Origin: CAVWSM01 sp963757805
GTDB taxonomy: Bacteria > Actinomycetota > Actinomycetes > Jiangellales > Jiangellaceae
DNA length: 64,000 nt
Direction: 5' to 3'
Assembly (NCBI GenBank): GCA_963757805.1
Contig: CAVWSM010000023.1
Span: 344,578-408,577 of the forward strand
In this document: positions 19,968 to 28,719 of the stretch, piece by piece
Position numbering within the stretch: the first letter of the stretch is position 1
Layout of the letters: every line of letters begins with the position of its first letter
Program-made: the position numbers and the translations under genes
The notes under the pieces: model-generated
What the model saw: only the letters and a program-made list of their open reading frames with translations
The model's database searches: none
Told to the model about the DNA's origin: nothing

Positions 19968-20441
19968 TGTGCGCGCTCCCGTGTCCCGTCGATCCGGTCA
20001 GTGCCTGCCTTGACTCGCCGTCCTGGCGCGCCTCGTCAGGCACCTTGAGCCGGCGTACGGTCCACAGAGTTTTCCACAACTTGTGGAGCGGTGATCCTTT
20101 GGGGCCACCCGGTTGGCAACCGACCCCTGTAGTGGCCCGATAGCGCCACTTTCAGCGATCTTGCTACCAGCCCGGATGACCCTCCCCGGAACCGTGGGGA
20201 AGGGGCCGGTCTCGTGACGCTAACAACTTGTGGGTGCCGCTTCAAGCGGTTGTCCACAGGTCGTGGTTTGACCGGTGCCGCGCCCACCACGTACCGTTAT
20301 GAGGTCCGGCGTCGGGCGTGCTTGGCATGCCTGCCGCGGGGTGCGTACGCCCTCAGATCTGAAGGCGTGTGGGCTCCGACCGGATGACAGCTTGCATGTT
20401 CCCGGCCTAGCGCCGGTGCCCGCCGACCCTGGAGCCCGATC
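19968..20441. promoter_or_regulatory. dnaA-rpmH divergent intergenic region with DnaA boxes
   Basis: This 474-bp gap holds no gene. It has a perfect DnaA box TTGTCCACA at 20250-20258 and weaker matches TTTTCCACA (20070-20078) and GTCCACAG (20060), with CTTGTGGA at 20080. It must contain the dnaA promoter (minus) and the strong rpmH promoter (plus). The boxes fit DnaA autoregulation and a second part of the origin. Confidence 0.7.
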
Positions 20442-20576
20442 GTGAAGCGCACGTTCCAGCCGAACAACCGCCGCCGTGCCAAGACGCACGGCTTCCGCCT
20501 GCGCATGCGCACCCGCGCCGGCCGCGCGATCATCGGCGCGCGCCGGTCGAAGGGCCGCGCCCGCCTGTCGGCCTGA
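20442..20576 (+). CDS. rpmH: 50S ribosomal protein L34
   Basis: A 44-residue, highly basic protein (KRTFQPNNRRRAKTHGFRLR, then TRAGRAIIGARRSKGRARLS), a full match to L34. GTG start with GGAG upstream at 20431-20434. It is the first gene of the rpmH-rnpA-yidD-yidC-jag-rsmG-parA-parB run. Confidence 0.97.
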   Translation: MKRTFQPNNRRRAKTHGFRLRMRTRAGRAIIGARRSKGRARLSA

Positions 20577-20598
20577 TCTGCGCCTCCGAGGACTCCCC

Positions 20599-20970
20599 GT
20601 GCTTCCGGCCACCCAGCGGGTCCGCCGGCGCGGGGAGTTTTCCGCGACGGTCCGGCAGGGCCGTCGTGTCGCCAGCCCGCTCGTCGTCGTCCATCTGTTG
20701 TCCGGGTCAGCCGAGGCGACCAAGACGGCTCGGGCGGGCTTTGTCGTGAGTAGAGCGGTCGGCAACTCAGTCACGCGAAACCAGGTCAAGCGACGGCTGC
20801 GCCACGTCATGGTGCCAGTGCTCGCTGACCTGCCGCCCGGCTCGCTTGTCGTCGTACGGGCGCTCCCCGCGGCCGCGAGTGCCTCGAGCGCGCAGCTGGC
20901 CAGCTCTCTCACCCGGGCAGTTGCGCGAGCCCTAGGGCATTCGACGGTTGCATCCGGGGGCACCTCATGA
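20599..20970 (+). CDS. rnpA: Ribonuclease P protein component
   Basis: Protein of 123 residues supporting RNase P RNA in tRNA 5' maturation. The family signature is at GNSVTRNQVKRRLRHVM, preceded by RVRRRGEFSATVRQGRRV. The GTG at 20599 gives the standard length and lies 22 bases after rpmH. Its end overlaps yidD by ATGA. Confidence 0.95.
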   Translation: MLPATQRVRRRGEFSATVRQGRRVASPLVVVHLLSGSAEATKTARAGFVVSRAVGNSVTRNQVKRRLRHVMVPVLADLPPGSLVVVRALPAAASASSAQLASSLTRAVARALGHSTVASGGTS

Positions 20971-21251
20971 GGTGGCTGCTCGTTGGGCTGATCAGGATCT
21001 ACCAGATCGTGATCAGCCCGTTGCTTGGACAGCGGTGTCGCTACTACCCGTCATGTTCCGCCTATGCGCTCGAGGCCATCCAGGTCCACGGCGCGTTGCG
21101 GGGCACCTGGCTCGGTGCGCGCCGGTTGGCCAGGTGCCACCCGTGGACCGACGGAGGGTACGACCCGGTGCCACCCGCTCGAAACACTTCCGCAAAGGCG
21201 GGGTCGCCTGACTCCGCCCCCCGTACAACGTCGCACGCTCGAGGAGCTTGA
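20967..21251 (+). CDS. yidD: Membrane protein insertion efficiency factor YidD
   Basis: Protein of 94 residues with the YidD pattern LIRIYQIVISPLLGQRCRYY followed by PSCSAYALEAIQVHGALRG and RLARCHPWTDGGYDPVP. An N-terminal amphipathic helix binds the inner leaflet of the membrane. Starts within the rnpA stop and runs into the start region of yidC. Confidence 0.93.
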   Translation: MRWLLVGLIRIYQIVISPLLGQRCRYYPSCSAYALEAIQVHGALRGTWLGARRLARCHPWTDGGYDPVPPARNTSAKAGSPDSAPRTTSHARGA

Positions 21252-21256
21252 GCTTC

Positions 21257-22216
21257 GTGGACACGATCCTCAGTCCGCTGTACTTCGTCGTCTCATGGGT
21301 CATGGTGGGATGGCACTGGCTGTTCGACCAGGTGCTCCCCGACGGTCCGGCCTGGCTGCTGTCGATCATCGGTCTCGTGATCGTGGTGCGGGCGGCGCTG
21401 ATCCCGCTCTTCGTGCGGCAGATCCGCGCGAGCCGCAAGCTCGCTCTGCTGCAGCCGCAGATGCGCGAGCTGCAGAAGAAGTACGGGCACGACAAGCAGC
21501 GGCTCCAGCAGGAAATGATGGAGCTGTACCGCAAGGAGAAGACCAACCCGTTCTCCTCCTGCTTGCCGGTGCTGCTGCAGGCTCCAGTGTTCTTCGCACT
21601 GTTCCGTGTGCTCAACGGCGCGGCCACCGATGACGCGCACGGTGCGTTCGTCGGCCGGCCGGAACTCTTCCAGAGTTTCCAGGACGCCGAGGTCTTCGGC
21701 ATCAGCCTGACCGACACCTTCATGGACACGTCGTCGGTCGCCGCCCGGGTTGTCGCGATCGTGCTCGTGCTCATCATGACGAGTTCCACCTACTTCACTC
21801 AGCACCAGTTGATGCGCAAGAACATGCCGAAGGAGGCCCTCGAGGGTCCGTTTGCGCAGCAGCAGAAGATCCTGATGTACGTCCTGCCGCTCGGCTTCCT
21901 GTTCTCCGGGCTGTTCTTCCCGCTCGGTGTCGTCATCTACTGGTGCGTCTCAAACCTGTGGACCGGCGCCCAGCAGTACTACGTGATCCGCAACATGCCT
22001 GCACCCAACACGCCGGCGGAAGCGGCGTACAAGGCCCGGATGGAGGCAAAGGCCCGCAAGAAGGGCAAAACGCCGGTGACTGTCCCCGCGGATGCGGCCA
22101 CGCCCGATGTCGATGCAGCGCCGGAGGCGCAGCGCGTCCAGCCGAAGCGCCAGTCACGTTCGCAACGCTCCGGCCCTTCTGGCGGCAGTGGTGCGCGGCC
22201 GAAGAAGAAGCGCTGA
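21257..22216 (+). CDS. yidC: Membrane protein insertase YidC
   Basis: YidC/Oxa1 insertase of about 319 residues without the large periplasmic P1 domain, the Gram-positive type. The hydrophilic-groove Arg is in VVRAALIPLFVRQIRASRKL; NPFSSCLPVLLQAPVFFALF and GVVIYWCVSNLWTGAQQYYV mark the conserved helices; the tail is Lys/Arg-rich and probably binds ribosomes. The start is uncertain: GAGGAG at 21241-21246 is well spaced for this GTG, while a TTG at 21248 is also in frame. Confidence 0.95.
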   Translation: MDTILSPLYFVVSWVMVGWHWLFDQVLPDGPAWLLSIIGLVIVVRAALIPLFVRQIRASRKLALLQPQMRELQKKYGHDKQRLQQEMMELYRKEKTNPFSSCLPVLLQAPVFFALFRVLNGAATDDAHGAFVGRPELFQSFQDAEVFGISLTDTFMDTSSVAARVVAIVLVLIMTSSTYFTQHQLMRKNMPKEALEGPFAQQQKILMYVLPLGFLFSGLFFPLGVVIYWCVSNLWTGAQQYYVIRNMPAPNTPAEAAYKARMEAKARKKGKTPVTVPADAATPDVDAAPEAQRVQPKRQSRSQRSGPSGGSGARPKKKR

Positions 22217-22287
22217 CCATCCAGCTGCGTGCCTGACCAGGGGCCTGGTGGCACAGCCCCGGCCCCAGTACATGAGGAGTGGACCCT

Positions 22288-22791
22288 GTGAGTGACGTGA
22301 CCTCGACCGAGAACAGCGAGGCCACCTCGAGCCGATTCGAGCTGCTCGAGAAGGAAGGCGACATCGCCGCCGACTACCTGGAAGAGTTGCTCGACATCGC
22401 CGACGTCGACGGTGACATTGACATGGATGTCGAGGGCGACCGCGCCATGGTCTCCATCGTCGGTGACGACCTAGACCAGCTGGTCGGTCCTGAGGGGGAA
22501 GTCCTTGAGGCGTTGCAGGAGCTGACCAGGCTCGCGGTGCTGCGAGAGACAGGCGAACGAAGTCGAATGATGCTCGACATCGCGGGCTTCCGAGCAAGGA
22601 AGCGTGAGCTGCTGACCCAGCTCGCCCAGCAGATGGTCGACCAGGTCAAGGCCTCGGGTGAAGCCGTGTCGCTCGCGCCGATGACCGCGTTCGAGCGGAA
22701 GGTCGTGCACGACGTCGCCACGGCAGCCGGCCTGCGCAGTGAGTCGGAGGGTGTCGAGCCGGATCGGCACATCGTTATTCAGTTGGCTTGA
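22288..22791 (+). CDS. jag: Jag/KhpB family RNA-binding protein
   Basis: Protein of 167 residues with a KH-like domain (about 30-95, DMDVEGDRAMVSIVGDDLDQ, LVGPEGEVLEALQEL) and an R3H domain (about 105-165; MTAFERKVVHDVATAAGL). The N-terminal Jag domain of Firmicutes is missing, as usual in actinobacteria. AGGAG at 22274 is eight bases before this GTG. It binds RNA and influences cell elongation in other bacteria. Confidence 0.92.
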   Translation: MSDVTSTENSEATSSRFELLEKEGDIAADYLEELLDIADVDGDIDMDVEGDRAMVSIVGDDLDQLVGPEGEVLEALQELTRLAVLRETGERSRMMLDIAGFRARKRELLTQLAQQMVDQVKASGEAVSLAPMTAFERKVVHDVATAAGLRSESEGVEPDRHIVIQLA

Positions 22792-22793
22792 GC

Positions 22794-23570
22794 GTGACGC
22801 CGGAGCGGGATCGTGACGAGCCGCGCGACGTTTCACGTGAAACGGTGGGTGACCCGCCCGCGGTCGCCGCTGATGTCTTCGGCCCGGGCTTGGCCCGGGC
22901 CGTTGCGTTTGCTGAGTTGCTTGCGACAGACGGAGTTGTAAGAGGTCTCATCGGTCCCCGCGAGGTGCCTCGACTCTGGGACCGGCACCTGATGAACTGC
23001 GGTGTTGTGGCACCAGTGTTTCGTTCGCAAGCGCTTGTGTACGACGTCGGATCCGGCGCTGGACTGCCCGGTATGGTGATCGCGCTAGCCCGTCCGGATC
23101 TTCGGCTGGTGCTGCTCGAACCGCTGCTTCGCCGCACGACGTTTCTCGAGGAGGCCGTCCGCGTGCTCGAACTGTCCAACGTCTCGGTCGTGCGCGGCCG
23201 AGCCGAGGAGTTCTCCGGGCGCGCGGCCAGCGACTATGTCACGTCGCGTGCAGTGGCGCCGCTCGATCGTCTGGTTCAGTGGAGCGCACCGTTGCTCAAG
23301 CCGGGCGGGGAGATCGTGGCGCTCAAGGGCGGCTCAGCCGAGGACGAGATCGCCGCCGCCACGACCACATTGGCGGACTTCGACGCGCGAGACGTGCGCA
23401 CCGAGGTGGTCGGTGCCGACCTGCTCGAGACGGGCACGACGCTCGTCCGCGCGACGATCAATCGTCCTCTTGGCCCTAGCGGCCCGTCCAAGCCGCGAAC
23501 CACTGCCCGCGGATCGGCGGTGGGGTCTGCGAAACGCAAGGGCAGTTCACCGAAGGGACGCCGTCGGTGA
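22794..23570 (+). CDS. rsmG: 16S rRNA (guanine-527-N7) methyltransferase RsmG
   Basis: SAM-dependent methyltransferase of 258 residues. It shows VPRLWDRHLMNCGVVAP, the SAM motif VYDVGSGAGLPGMVIAL and the post-motif ALKGGSAEDEI. The N-terminal DVSRET is encoded by a perfect parS site. Start not certain: a TTG two codons upstream (22788) overlaps the jag stop. The end overlaps parA by GTGA. Confidence 0.95.
   Translation: MTPERDRDEPRDVSRETVGDPPAVAADVFGPGLARAVAFAELLATDGVVRGLIGPREVPRLWDRHLMNCGVVAPVFRSQALVYDVGSGAGLPGMVIALARPDLRLVLLEPLLRRTTFLEEAVRVLELSNVSVVRGRAEEFSGRAASDYVTSRAVAPLDRLVQWSAPLLKPGGEIVALKGGSAEDEIAAATTTLADFDARDVRTEVVGADLLETGTTLVRATINRPLGPSGPSKPRTTARGSAVGSAKRKGSSPKGRRR
22830..22843. other. 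parS: parS site 1 (inside rsmG)
   Basis: Perfect 14-bp palindrome GTTTCACGTGAAAC, the ParB-binding consensus, lying in rsmG codons 13-17. Confidence 0.93.
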
Positions 23571-24853
23571 TCAAGGAGACTGGCCTGGGGTGGCCGGCAA
23601 CCGATTCGGAATCCGAGGAACCTACCGGGCTGGGGTGGCCGACCACAGATCTCCGTCCCGGACAGCAGCCCACCGGCGCCGTCGCGCATGCTGCCGGTCG
23701 CACGGATTCGGCCGCGAGCGACTCAGCCGAGTCGGCCGGGGAAGGCACGGCCAATGACTCGTCGCGCGAGGATGCCGGCGCGACTGCTGACAAGCCGCCC
23801 GCTCCGGCTGACGATGTGGCGCCCAATGTTTCACGTGAAACCGAGGCGCGCCCGCGCCCTCGTGTCTTGACCGCGGCGGAGATCGCCGCGACCGCTCAGG
23901 AGGAGCTGGTGGAGGTCGACACCCCGATAGCGATGGAGGCGCACGCGGCGATATTTGCGGCGACACGTCGAGGACCGTTGCCCAAGCCCGACCACACCCG
24001 GGTGCTTGTCGTGGCCAACCAGAAGGGTGGTGTGGGCAAGACGACGACGACCGTCAACATCGCGGCCGCTCTGGGCATGGCGGGTCTACGAACTCTTGTT
24101 GTCGACCTCGACCCCCAAGGCAATGCGTCAACAGCTCTGGGCGTCGACCACCACCGGGAGATCCCGAGCGTCTATGACGTGCTGATCGAAGGTATGCCGC
24201 TGCGGGAGATCGTCCATCCCGCCGCCGATGTGGACCACCTGTTCTGCGCGCCGGCCACCATCGAGCTTGCCGGTGCGGAGATCGAACTGGTCAGCGTGGT
24301 TGCCCGTGAGTCACGGCTGCGCCGGTCGCTGCAGCAGTACTTGCAAGAGGAGGCCGACGGTGGCGCGGCGTACGACTACGTCTTCATCGACTGCCCACCC
24401 TCGCTGGGCTTGCTCACCGTCAACGCGCTCGTCGGTGGCGATGAGGTCCTCATCCCCATCCAGTGCGAGTACTACGCGCTGGAAGGCCTGACCCAGCTGC
24501 TGCGCAACGTCAACCTGGTCAAGTCACATCTCAACCCCACTCTTGAGGTGACCACGATCCTGCTGACGATGTACGACGCACGGACGCGATTGGCCGCGCA
24601 GGTCGCCGACGAAGTCCGGGCCCATTTCGGTGATACCGCGCTTTCGGCCACCATCCCACGTTCGGTGCGGATCAGTGAGGCGCCAAGCTACGGGCAGTCC
24701 GTGATCACCTATGACCCGACGTCCAGCGGAGCGCTGTCCTATCTGGAGGCGGCGGCCGAACTTGCGCATCGCGGCGCGTCGTCCACGAAACAGCCAGTCG
24801 TCGGGACGACCATGTTCGAAGAGACGTCCACACAACGGGAGGCCCGGCAGTGA
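23567..24853 (+). CDS. parA: Chromosome partitioning ATPase ParA
   Basis: ParA/Soj ATPase of 428 residues, long for the family because of an N-terminal extension of about 140 residues that is acidic and disordered. The extension starts with a near-duplicate (TGLGWPATD, then TGLGWPTTD) and contains NVSRET encoded over a parS site. The ATPase has the deviant Walker A VVANQKGGVGKTTTTVN, the DLDPQGNASTALG motif and FIDCPPSLGLLTVNAL. Overlaps rsmG (GTGA) and parB (GTGA). Confidence 0.96.
   Translation: MIKETGLGWPATDSESEEPTGLGWPTTDLRPGQQPTGAVAHAAGRTDSAASDSAESAGEGTANDSSREDAGATADKPPAPADDVAPNVSRETEARPRPRVLTAAEIAATAQEELVEVDTPIAMEAHAAIFAATRRGPLPKPDHTRVLVVANQKGGVGKTTTTVNIAAALGMAGLRTLVVDLDPQGNASTALGVDHHREIPSVYDVLIEGMPLREIVHPAADVDHLFCAPATIELAGAEIELVSVVARESRLRRSLQQYLQEEADGGAAYDYVFIDCPPSLGLLTVNALVGGDEVLIPIQCEYYALEGLTQLLRNVNLVKSHLNPTLEVTTILLTMYDARTRLAAQVADEVRAHFGDTALSATIPRSVRISEAPSYGQSVITYDPTSSGALSYLEAAAELAHRGASSTKQPVVGTTMFEETSTQREARQ
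23828..23841. other. parS: parS site 2 (inside parA)
   Basis: Perfect GTTTCACGTGAAAC in the parA N-terminal extension, in the same coding context (VSRET) as parS 1. Confidence 0.93.
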
Positions 24854-25875
24854 GCGAGCGTCGTCGCGGACTAGGGCGCGGGCTCGGTGCGTTGATCCCG
24901 ACCGGCCCAGCATCACACGAGACGAAAGCGGCGTCCCCGGTGGATGTCTTCTTCCCGTCGCGAGACGGGGACTCCTCTGTGGCCACAATCGACATCCCAT
25001 CGGTGGAGTCGGTGGACGGTGACGTCCGACCACGGACGATCAACGGGCTGGTCCCAGTGGCGGGGGTGTCTTTCGCGGAGATTCCGGTCGACGCGATCAG
25101 CCCCAACCCCAAGCAGCCGCGGCGGATCTTCGACGACGAGGCGATGGAGGAGCTCGTCCACTCCATCAAGGAGGTCGGGCTCCTGCAGCCGATCGTCGTG
25201 CGGGAGACAGCTCCCGGGTCGTACGAGCTGGTGATGGGGGAGCGTCGTTGGCGAGCGACCCGCGATGCAGGACTCGACACGATCCCGGCGCTGGTCCGCA
25301 CCACGAGTGACGACGACATGCTGCGCGACGCGCTGCTGGAGAACCTGCACCGCGCCCAGCTCAACCCACTCGAGGAAGCGGCCGCCTACCAACAGTTGCT
25401 CGATGACTTCGGTTGCACGCAGGATGTGCTGGCCGAGCGCATCAAGCGCTCTCGGCCGCACATCAGCAACACGCTTCGGCTGCTGAAGCTCCCGCCGTTG
25501 GTGCAACGGCGGGTGGCGGCGGGAGTGCTGAGCGCTGGGCACGCACGAGCACTTCTTGGTCTCCCGGACGCCGCCGCACAAGAGCGGCTGGCTCAACGGA
25601 TCGTCGCAGAGGGCCTGTCCGTCAGGGCGGTCGAGGAGATCGTCATGCTGGGCGGCGACGGCGACAAGCCGGCACGCGCTCCCCGGGTGCCGAAGCCGGT
25701 CGCGCCTCGCCTTGCTGACATCGCGACCCTGTTGTCCGATCGGCTGGACACTCGCGTAAGGGTGGATCTCGGCCGGTCCAAGGGAAAGGTCACCATCGAG
25801 TTCGCTTCGATCGACGATCTGGAGCGCATCGTCGGAGCGATCGTCCGTGAGGGCGAGCTGATGGGGGAGGCCTAG
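24850..25875 (+). CDS. parB: Chromosome partitioning protein ParB
   Basis: ParB/Spo0J CTPase clamp of 341 residues. Basic N-terminal peptide (RRRGLGRGLGALIPTGP) that stimulates ParA, the CTP-binding domain (PNPKQPRRIFDDEAMEELV, VVRETAPGSYELVMGERRWRA), the parS-reading helix-turn-helix (LAERIKRSRPHISNTLRLLKL) and a C-terminal dimerisation domain. Four parS sites lie within 3.2 kb. Followed by a strong terminator. Confidence 0.97.
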   Translation: MSERRRGLGRGLGALIPTGPASHETKAASPVDVFFPSRDGDSSVATIDIPSVESVDGDVRPRTINGLVPVAGVSFAEIPVDAISPNPKQPRRIFDDEAMEELVHSIKEVGLLQPIVVRETAPGSYELVMGERRWRATRDAGLDTIPALVRTTSDDDMLRDALLENLHRAQLNPLEEAAAYQQLLDDFGCTQDVLAERIKRSRPHISNTLRLLKLPPLVQRRVAAGVLSAGHARALLGLPDAAAQERLAQRIVAEGLSVRAVEEIVMLGGDGDKPARAPRVPKPVAPRLADIATLLSDRLDTRVRVDLGRSKGKVTIEFASIDDLERIVGAIVREGELMGEA

Positions 25876-25898
25876 CCGTTGGCCGCGCGTACGACCAG

Positions 25899-25928
25899 GG
25901 GCCCGTGCCGATTGGCACGGGCCCTCTT
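25899..25928 (+). terminator. Rho-independent terminator after parB
   Basis: Perfect 11-bp stem GGGCCCGTGCC/GGCACGGGCCC with GATT loop followed by TCTT, 24 bases after the parB stop. Confidence 0.9.
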
Positions 25929-25991
25929 CGCGCTACGGCCGATGGGCCGGCTCCGGGCGAGAGTGCCCCTCCGGGCGGGGTGGTCAACCAT

Positions 25992-26005
25992 GTTTCACGT
26001 GAAAC
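25992..26005. other. parS: parS site 3
   Basis: Perfect GTTTCACGTGAAAC downstream of parB, non-coding. Confidence 0.93.
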
Positions 26006-26037
26006 CAAACACGCGGAAATGCACCGCCATCCCTTTG

Positions 26038-26051
26038 GTTTCACGTGAAAC
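26038..26051. other. parS: parS site 4
   Basis: Perfect GTTTCACGTGAAAC, centre 46 bp from parS 3 and in the same non-coding gap. Confidence 0.93.
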
Positions 26052-26259
26052 CAACGGGATTGCGCGATACCACGGCGGCCCGCAGGCGAGGCTGCTCAAC
26101 CCGGGAAGTGATTGAGCCGACATCCCACTGGCCTTCCATTCCCGAGGGCATGCGAGCAGTGACCAGGGGCGGTCACTGCCGCAGGAGCCCGTGCCTGCGG
26201 GTTGCGGTGACCACCCGAACACACAGCTCACCGCGTCATGGGAGCCGTGACCCGGCGGA

Positions 26260-27213
26260 CTAGGGACCGCGGTGCGTCGCTTCCACCAGCAGATCTCGAA
26301 GCAGGACCCCGAACTCCAGCCCAGCGGCTGCGACTGCCTGCGGCAGCAGTGAAGTCTCGGTCATCCCGGGCGCAACGTTGACCTCGAGGAACCACGGAAT
26401 GCCCGACTGGTCGACGATGAGGTCGCTGCGCGACAGGTCCCGCAGCCCCAACAGCGTGTGCGCGGCCACGGCTACCTCCGCGGCGGCCTTGGCGGTTGCG
26501 TCGGTGAGCCGGGCTGGCGCGAAGAACTCCGTCTCACCGGCCGTGTAGCGGGCCTGGTAGTCGTAGATCCCCGATGACGGAACGATCTCCACGGCAGGCA
26601 ATGCTCGCGGCCCGTCACCCGAGTCAATGACGGTGATGGCGACCTCCGCGCCGCGAACGAACTGCTCGAGCAATGCCAGATCTCCGTACGCGAAGCAGCC
26701 CACCATCGCGGACGGCAACTGTTCCGGCGCGTGCACCACCGAGCATCCGAGGGCGGAGCCGCTGCGAGTTGGCTTGACCACCAACGGCAGCCCAACCGTG
26801 TCGACAACGGCGGCGAGGACTGACGACGCACCCAGCTCACGGAATGTCGAGTGCGGCAGAACGACCCCCGCCGGCGTAGCCAACCCGGCTGCAGACACGA
26901 CGTGCTTCGCAGCTGCCTTGTCGAAGGCGACTCGACACGCGGAGGGCCGAGCTCCGACGTAGGGGATGCGCAGGAGCTCCAGGACGTCGCGCAACGAGCC
27001 GTCCTCACCTTGCTCGCCATGCAGCAGCGGCAGGACCGCGGTGGGCGGATCGGCGGCAAGCGTCGGCAAGAGGCTGGCGTCGACATCGCGCAGCTCTGCC
27101 TCGACGTTGACACCACGGAGCGCCTCAACAGCCCGGCGCCCGGAGCGCAACGACACATCCCGCTCGTGGGACAGTCCCCCAGCGAGCACGACAACACGGT
27201 CGAGGTCGCTCAC
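26260..27213 (-). CDS. D-alanine--D-alanine ligase family protein
   Basis: ATP-grasp ligase of 317 residues that would join two D-Ala for peptidoglycan. It shows the N-terminal VVVLAGGLSHERDVSLRSG, the LLHGEQGEDGSLRDVLELL active-site loop, the ATP-grasp segments VVKPTRSGSALGCSVV and SDLIVDQSGIPWFLEVN, and the terminal substrate motif NVAPGMTETSLLPQA (ddl usually NTxPGxT). A ddl-like gene beside parB occurs in several actinobacterial families and may be a second copy, so gene symbol is left open. Confidence 0.88.
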   Translation of the reverse strand: MSDLDRVVVLAGGLSHERDVSLRSGRRAVEALRGVNVEAELRDVDASLLPTLAADPPTAVLPLLHGEQGEDGSLRDVLELLRIPYVGARPSACRVAFDKAAAKHVVSAAGLATPAGVVLPHSTFRELGASSVLAAVVDTVGLPLVVKPTRSGSALGCSVVHAPEQLPSAMVGCFAYGDLALLEQFVRGAEVAITVIDSGDGPRALPAVEIVPSSGIYDYQARYTAGETEFFAPARLTDATAKAAAEVAVAAHTLLGLRDLSRSDLIVDQSGIPWFLEVNVAPGMTETSLLPQAVAAAGLEFGVLLRDLLVEATHRGP

Positions 27214-27272
27214 GTCGCCTCCTTCACGAACAGTCGCAAACCGGTCATTCTCACCGGACGACCGACTACGAA

Positions 27273-28613
27273 TCAGGACAAGTTAGGTGCTGGCCCGTCG
27301 AACTCTTGGCGACCGAGTGCCGCGGCGACACCGAACGTCTCCCGCAACTCCAGCTCTTCCTCGATTACCGCAGCGAGCCGCCGGATGCCTTCACGAATGC
27401 GCTCCGGCGGCGGATAGCAGTACGAAAGTCGCATCGACCGCGACCCGAAACCGTCGGCGTAGAAGGCCGTGCCCGGTACGAAGGCGACTCGGTTGGTAAT
27501 CGCGCGGGGGAGCATCGCCTTGGCGTCCAGTCCCGCCGGGAGGGTCGCCCACACGTAGAAACCGCCGGCCGGACGAGTCCACTGCGCCGAGGCCGGGAAC
27601 ATGTCGTCAAGTGCGCTGAGCATGGCGTCACGCCGCTCGCGGTACATCTCCCGAAAGGCCTTCACCTGCTCGAACCACGGCTGCGTCGCGAGGTAGCGGG
27701 ACACCGCGAGCTGGCTGAAGGTCGGCGGGCACAGCACGCTCGCCTCGGCGGCAAGCACCAACTTCTCGCGTACGCCATGCGGGGCAACTGCCCAGCCAAC
27801 CCGAAACCCGGGCGCAAATGTCTTGGAGAAGGACCCCAGGTAGATGACGCCGTCCGGGTCATCGGCACGCAACGCCCGCGGCACCGACCCGTCAAACCCC
27901 AGCAATCCGTACGGATCGTCCTCGAGCACGAGCACACCGGCCGACTGGCAGATCTCGAGCACCTCGTGCCGCCGGGCGATCGACAGCGACACACCGGCGG
28001 GGTTGTGAAAGTTGGGGATCGTATACAGGAACTTGACCGGTTGACCCGCCGCCGCCGCGGCATCCAACGCCTCGCGCAGCCTGTCCGGCACCAGCCCGTC
28101 GGCGTCCATCTCCACATGCACGACATGGGCTTGGTAGGCCCGGAATGTGCCGAGCGCGCCGACGTACGACGGTGCTTCGGCGAGCACGACATCGCCAGGA
28201 TCGATGAAGACGCGAGTCACCAAGTCGAGCGCGTGCTGCGAGCCGACGGTGACCACCACGTCGTCCGGGTGCGCTGTGATCCCTGCCAGACGCATGACAT
28301 CGCAGATCTGATCCCGCAAACCCGGGTCACCCTGCCCGGAGCCGTACTGCAACGCCTCCGCACCGCTTTCCTCGACGACGCTGCGCAGCATCGACCCGAC
28401 CGCATCGAGCGGGAGCCCCGAGATGTTAGGCATGCCTCCGGCCAATGACACGACCTCGGGCCGCGACGCGACCGCGAACAGTGCCCGGATCTCCGAGGCC
28501 GCCATCCCCTTGGTGCGCGCGGCATACCGCTCGACATAGTCATCGAGCCGCGACCCGGCGGCAGCGGCGGTCAAACCTCGCTCTGGTCGTTCCGGACGCG
28601 CACGATCGTCCAC
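27273..28613 (-). CDS. PLP-dependent class I/II aminotransferase
   Basis: Fold-type I aminotransferase of 446 residues, of the group with 2-aminoadipate transaminase (LysN) and MocR-type C-terminal domains but without a GntR domain. Visible are ALQYGSGQGDPGLRDQI, the PLP-contact stretches IPNFHNPAGVSLS and LVLEDDPYGLLGF, the Schiff-base Lys in YLGSFSKTFAPGFRVGW and the Arg in SMRLSYCYP. Substrate cannot be told. It lies 59 bases upstream of the ddl gene, same strand, and is divergent from the GNAT gene. Confidence 0.9.
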   Translation of the reverse strand: MDDRARPERPERGLTAAAAGSRLDDYVERYAARTKGMAASEIRALFAVASRPEVVSLAGGMPNISGLPLDAVGSMLRSVVEESGAEALQYGSGQGDPGLRDQICDVMRLAGITAHPDDVVVTVGSQHALDLVTRVFIDPGDVVLAEAPSYVGALGTFRAYQAHVVHVEMDADGLVPDRLREALDAAAAAGQPVKFLYTIPNFHNPAGVSLSIARRHEVLEICQSAGVLVLEDDPYGLLGFDGSVPRALRADDPDGVIYLGSFSKTFAPGFRVGWAVAPHGVREKLVLAAEASVLCPPTFSQLAVSRYLATQPWFEQVKAFREMYRERRDAMLSALDDMFPASAQWTRPAGGFYVWATLPAGLDAKAMLPRAITNRVAFVPGTAFYADGFGSRSMRLSYCYPPPERIREGIRRLAAVIEEELELRETFGVAAALGRQEFDGPAPNLS

Positions 28614-28719
28614 CGTCTCGCCTCCTCCGCACAGCCCGCTCAGCCCAGGTGATCACCAGGACGCGTGCTACTACGATGCCGTACACGTTCACCACCGACG
28701 AGCGAGGGGTGAGGTCGGG

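Larger units (their letters stand above)
25876..26259. other. parB-ddl intergenic region
   Basis: This 384-bp gap between the convergent genes contains the parB terminator and two parS sites. In 26052-26259 I see no gene and no other clear signal, only GC-rich sequence with short imperfect repeats (GGTCACTGC-like). Confidence 0.7.

Noticed and set aside
20220..20963. Minus-strand open frame opposite rpmH and rnpA
   Set aside because: Antisense to two well-supported genes and without its own start signal.
26052..26259. Small open frames on both strands downstream of parS 4
   Set aside because: No ribosome-binding site, no family resemblance and atypical composition.
27306..28448. Plus-strand open frame opposite the aminotransferase
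   Set aside because: Arg/His/Gln-rich antisense product; the minus strand encodes a complete enzyme.
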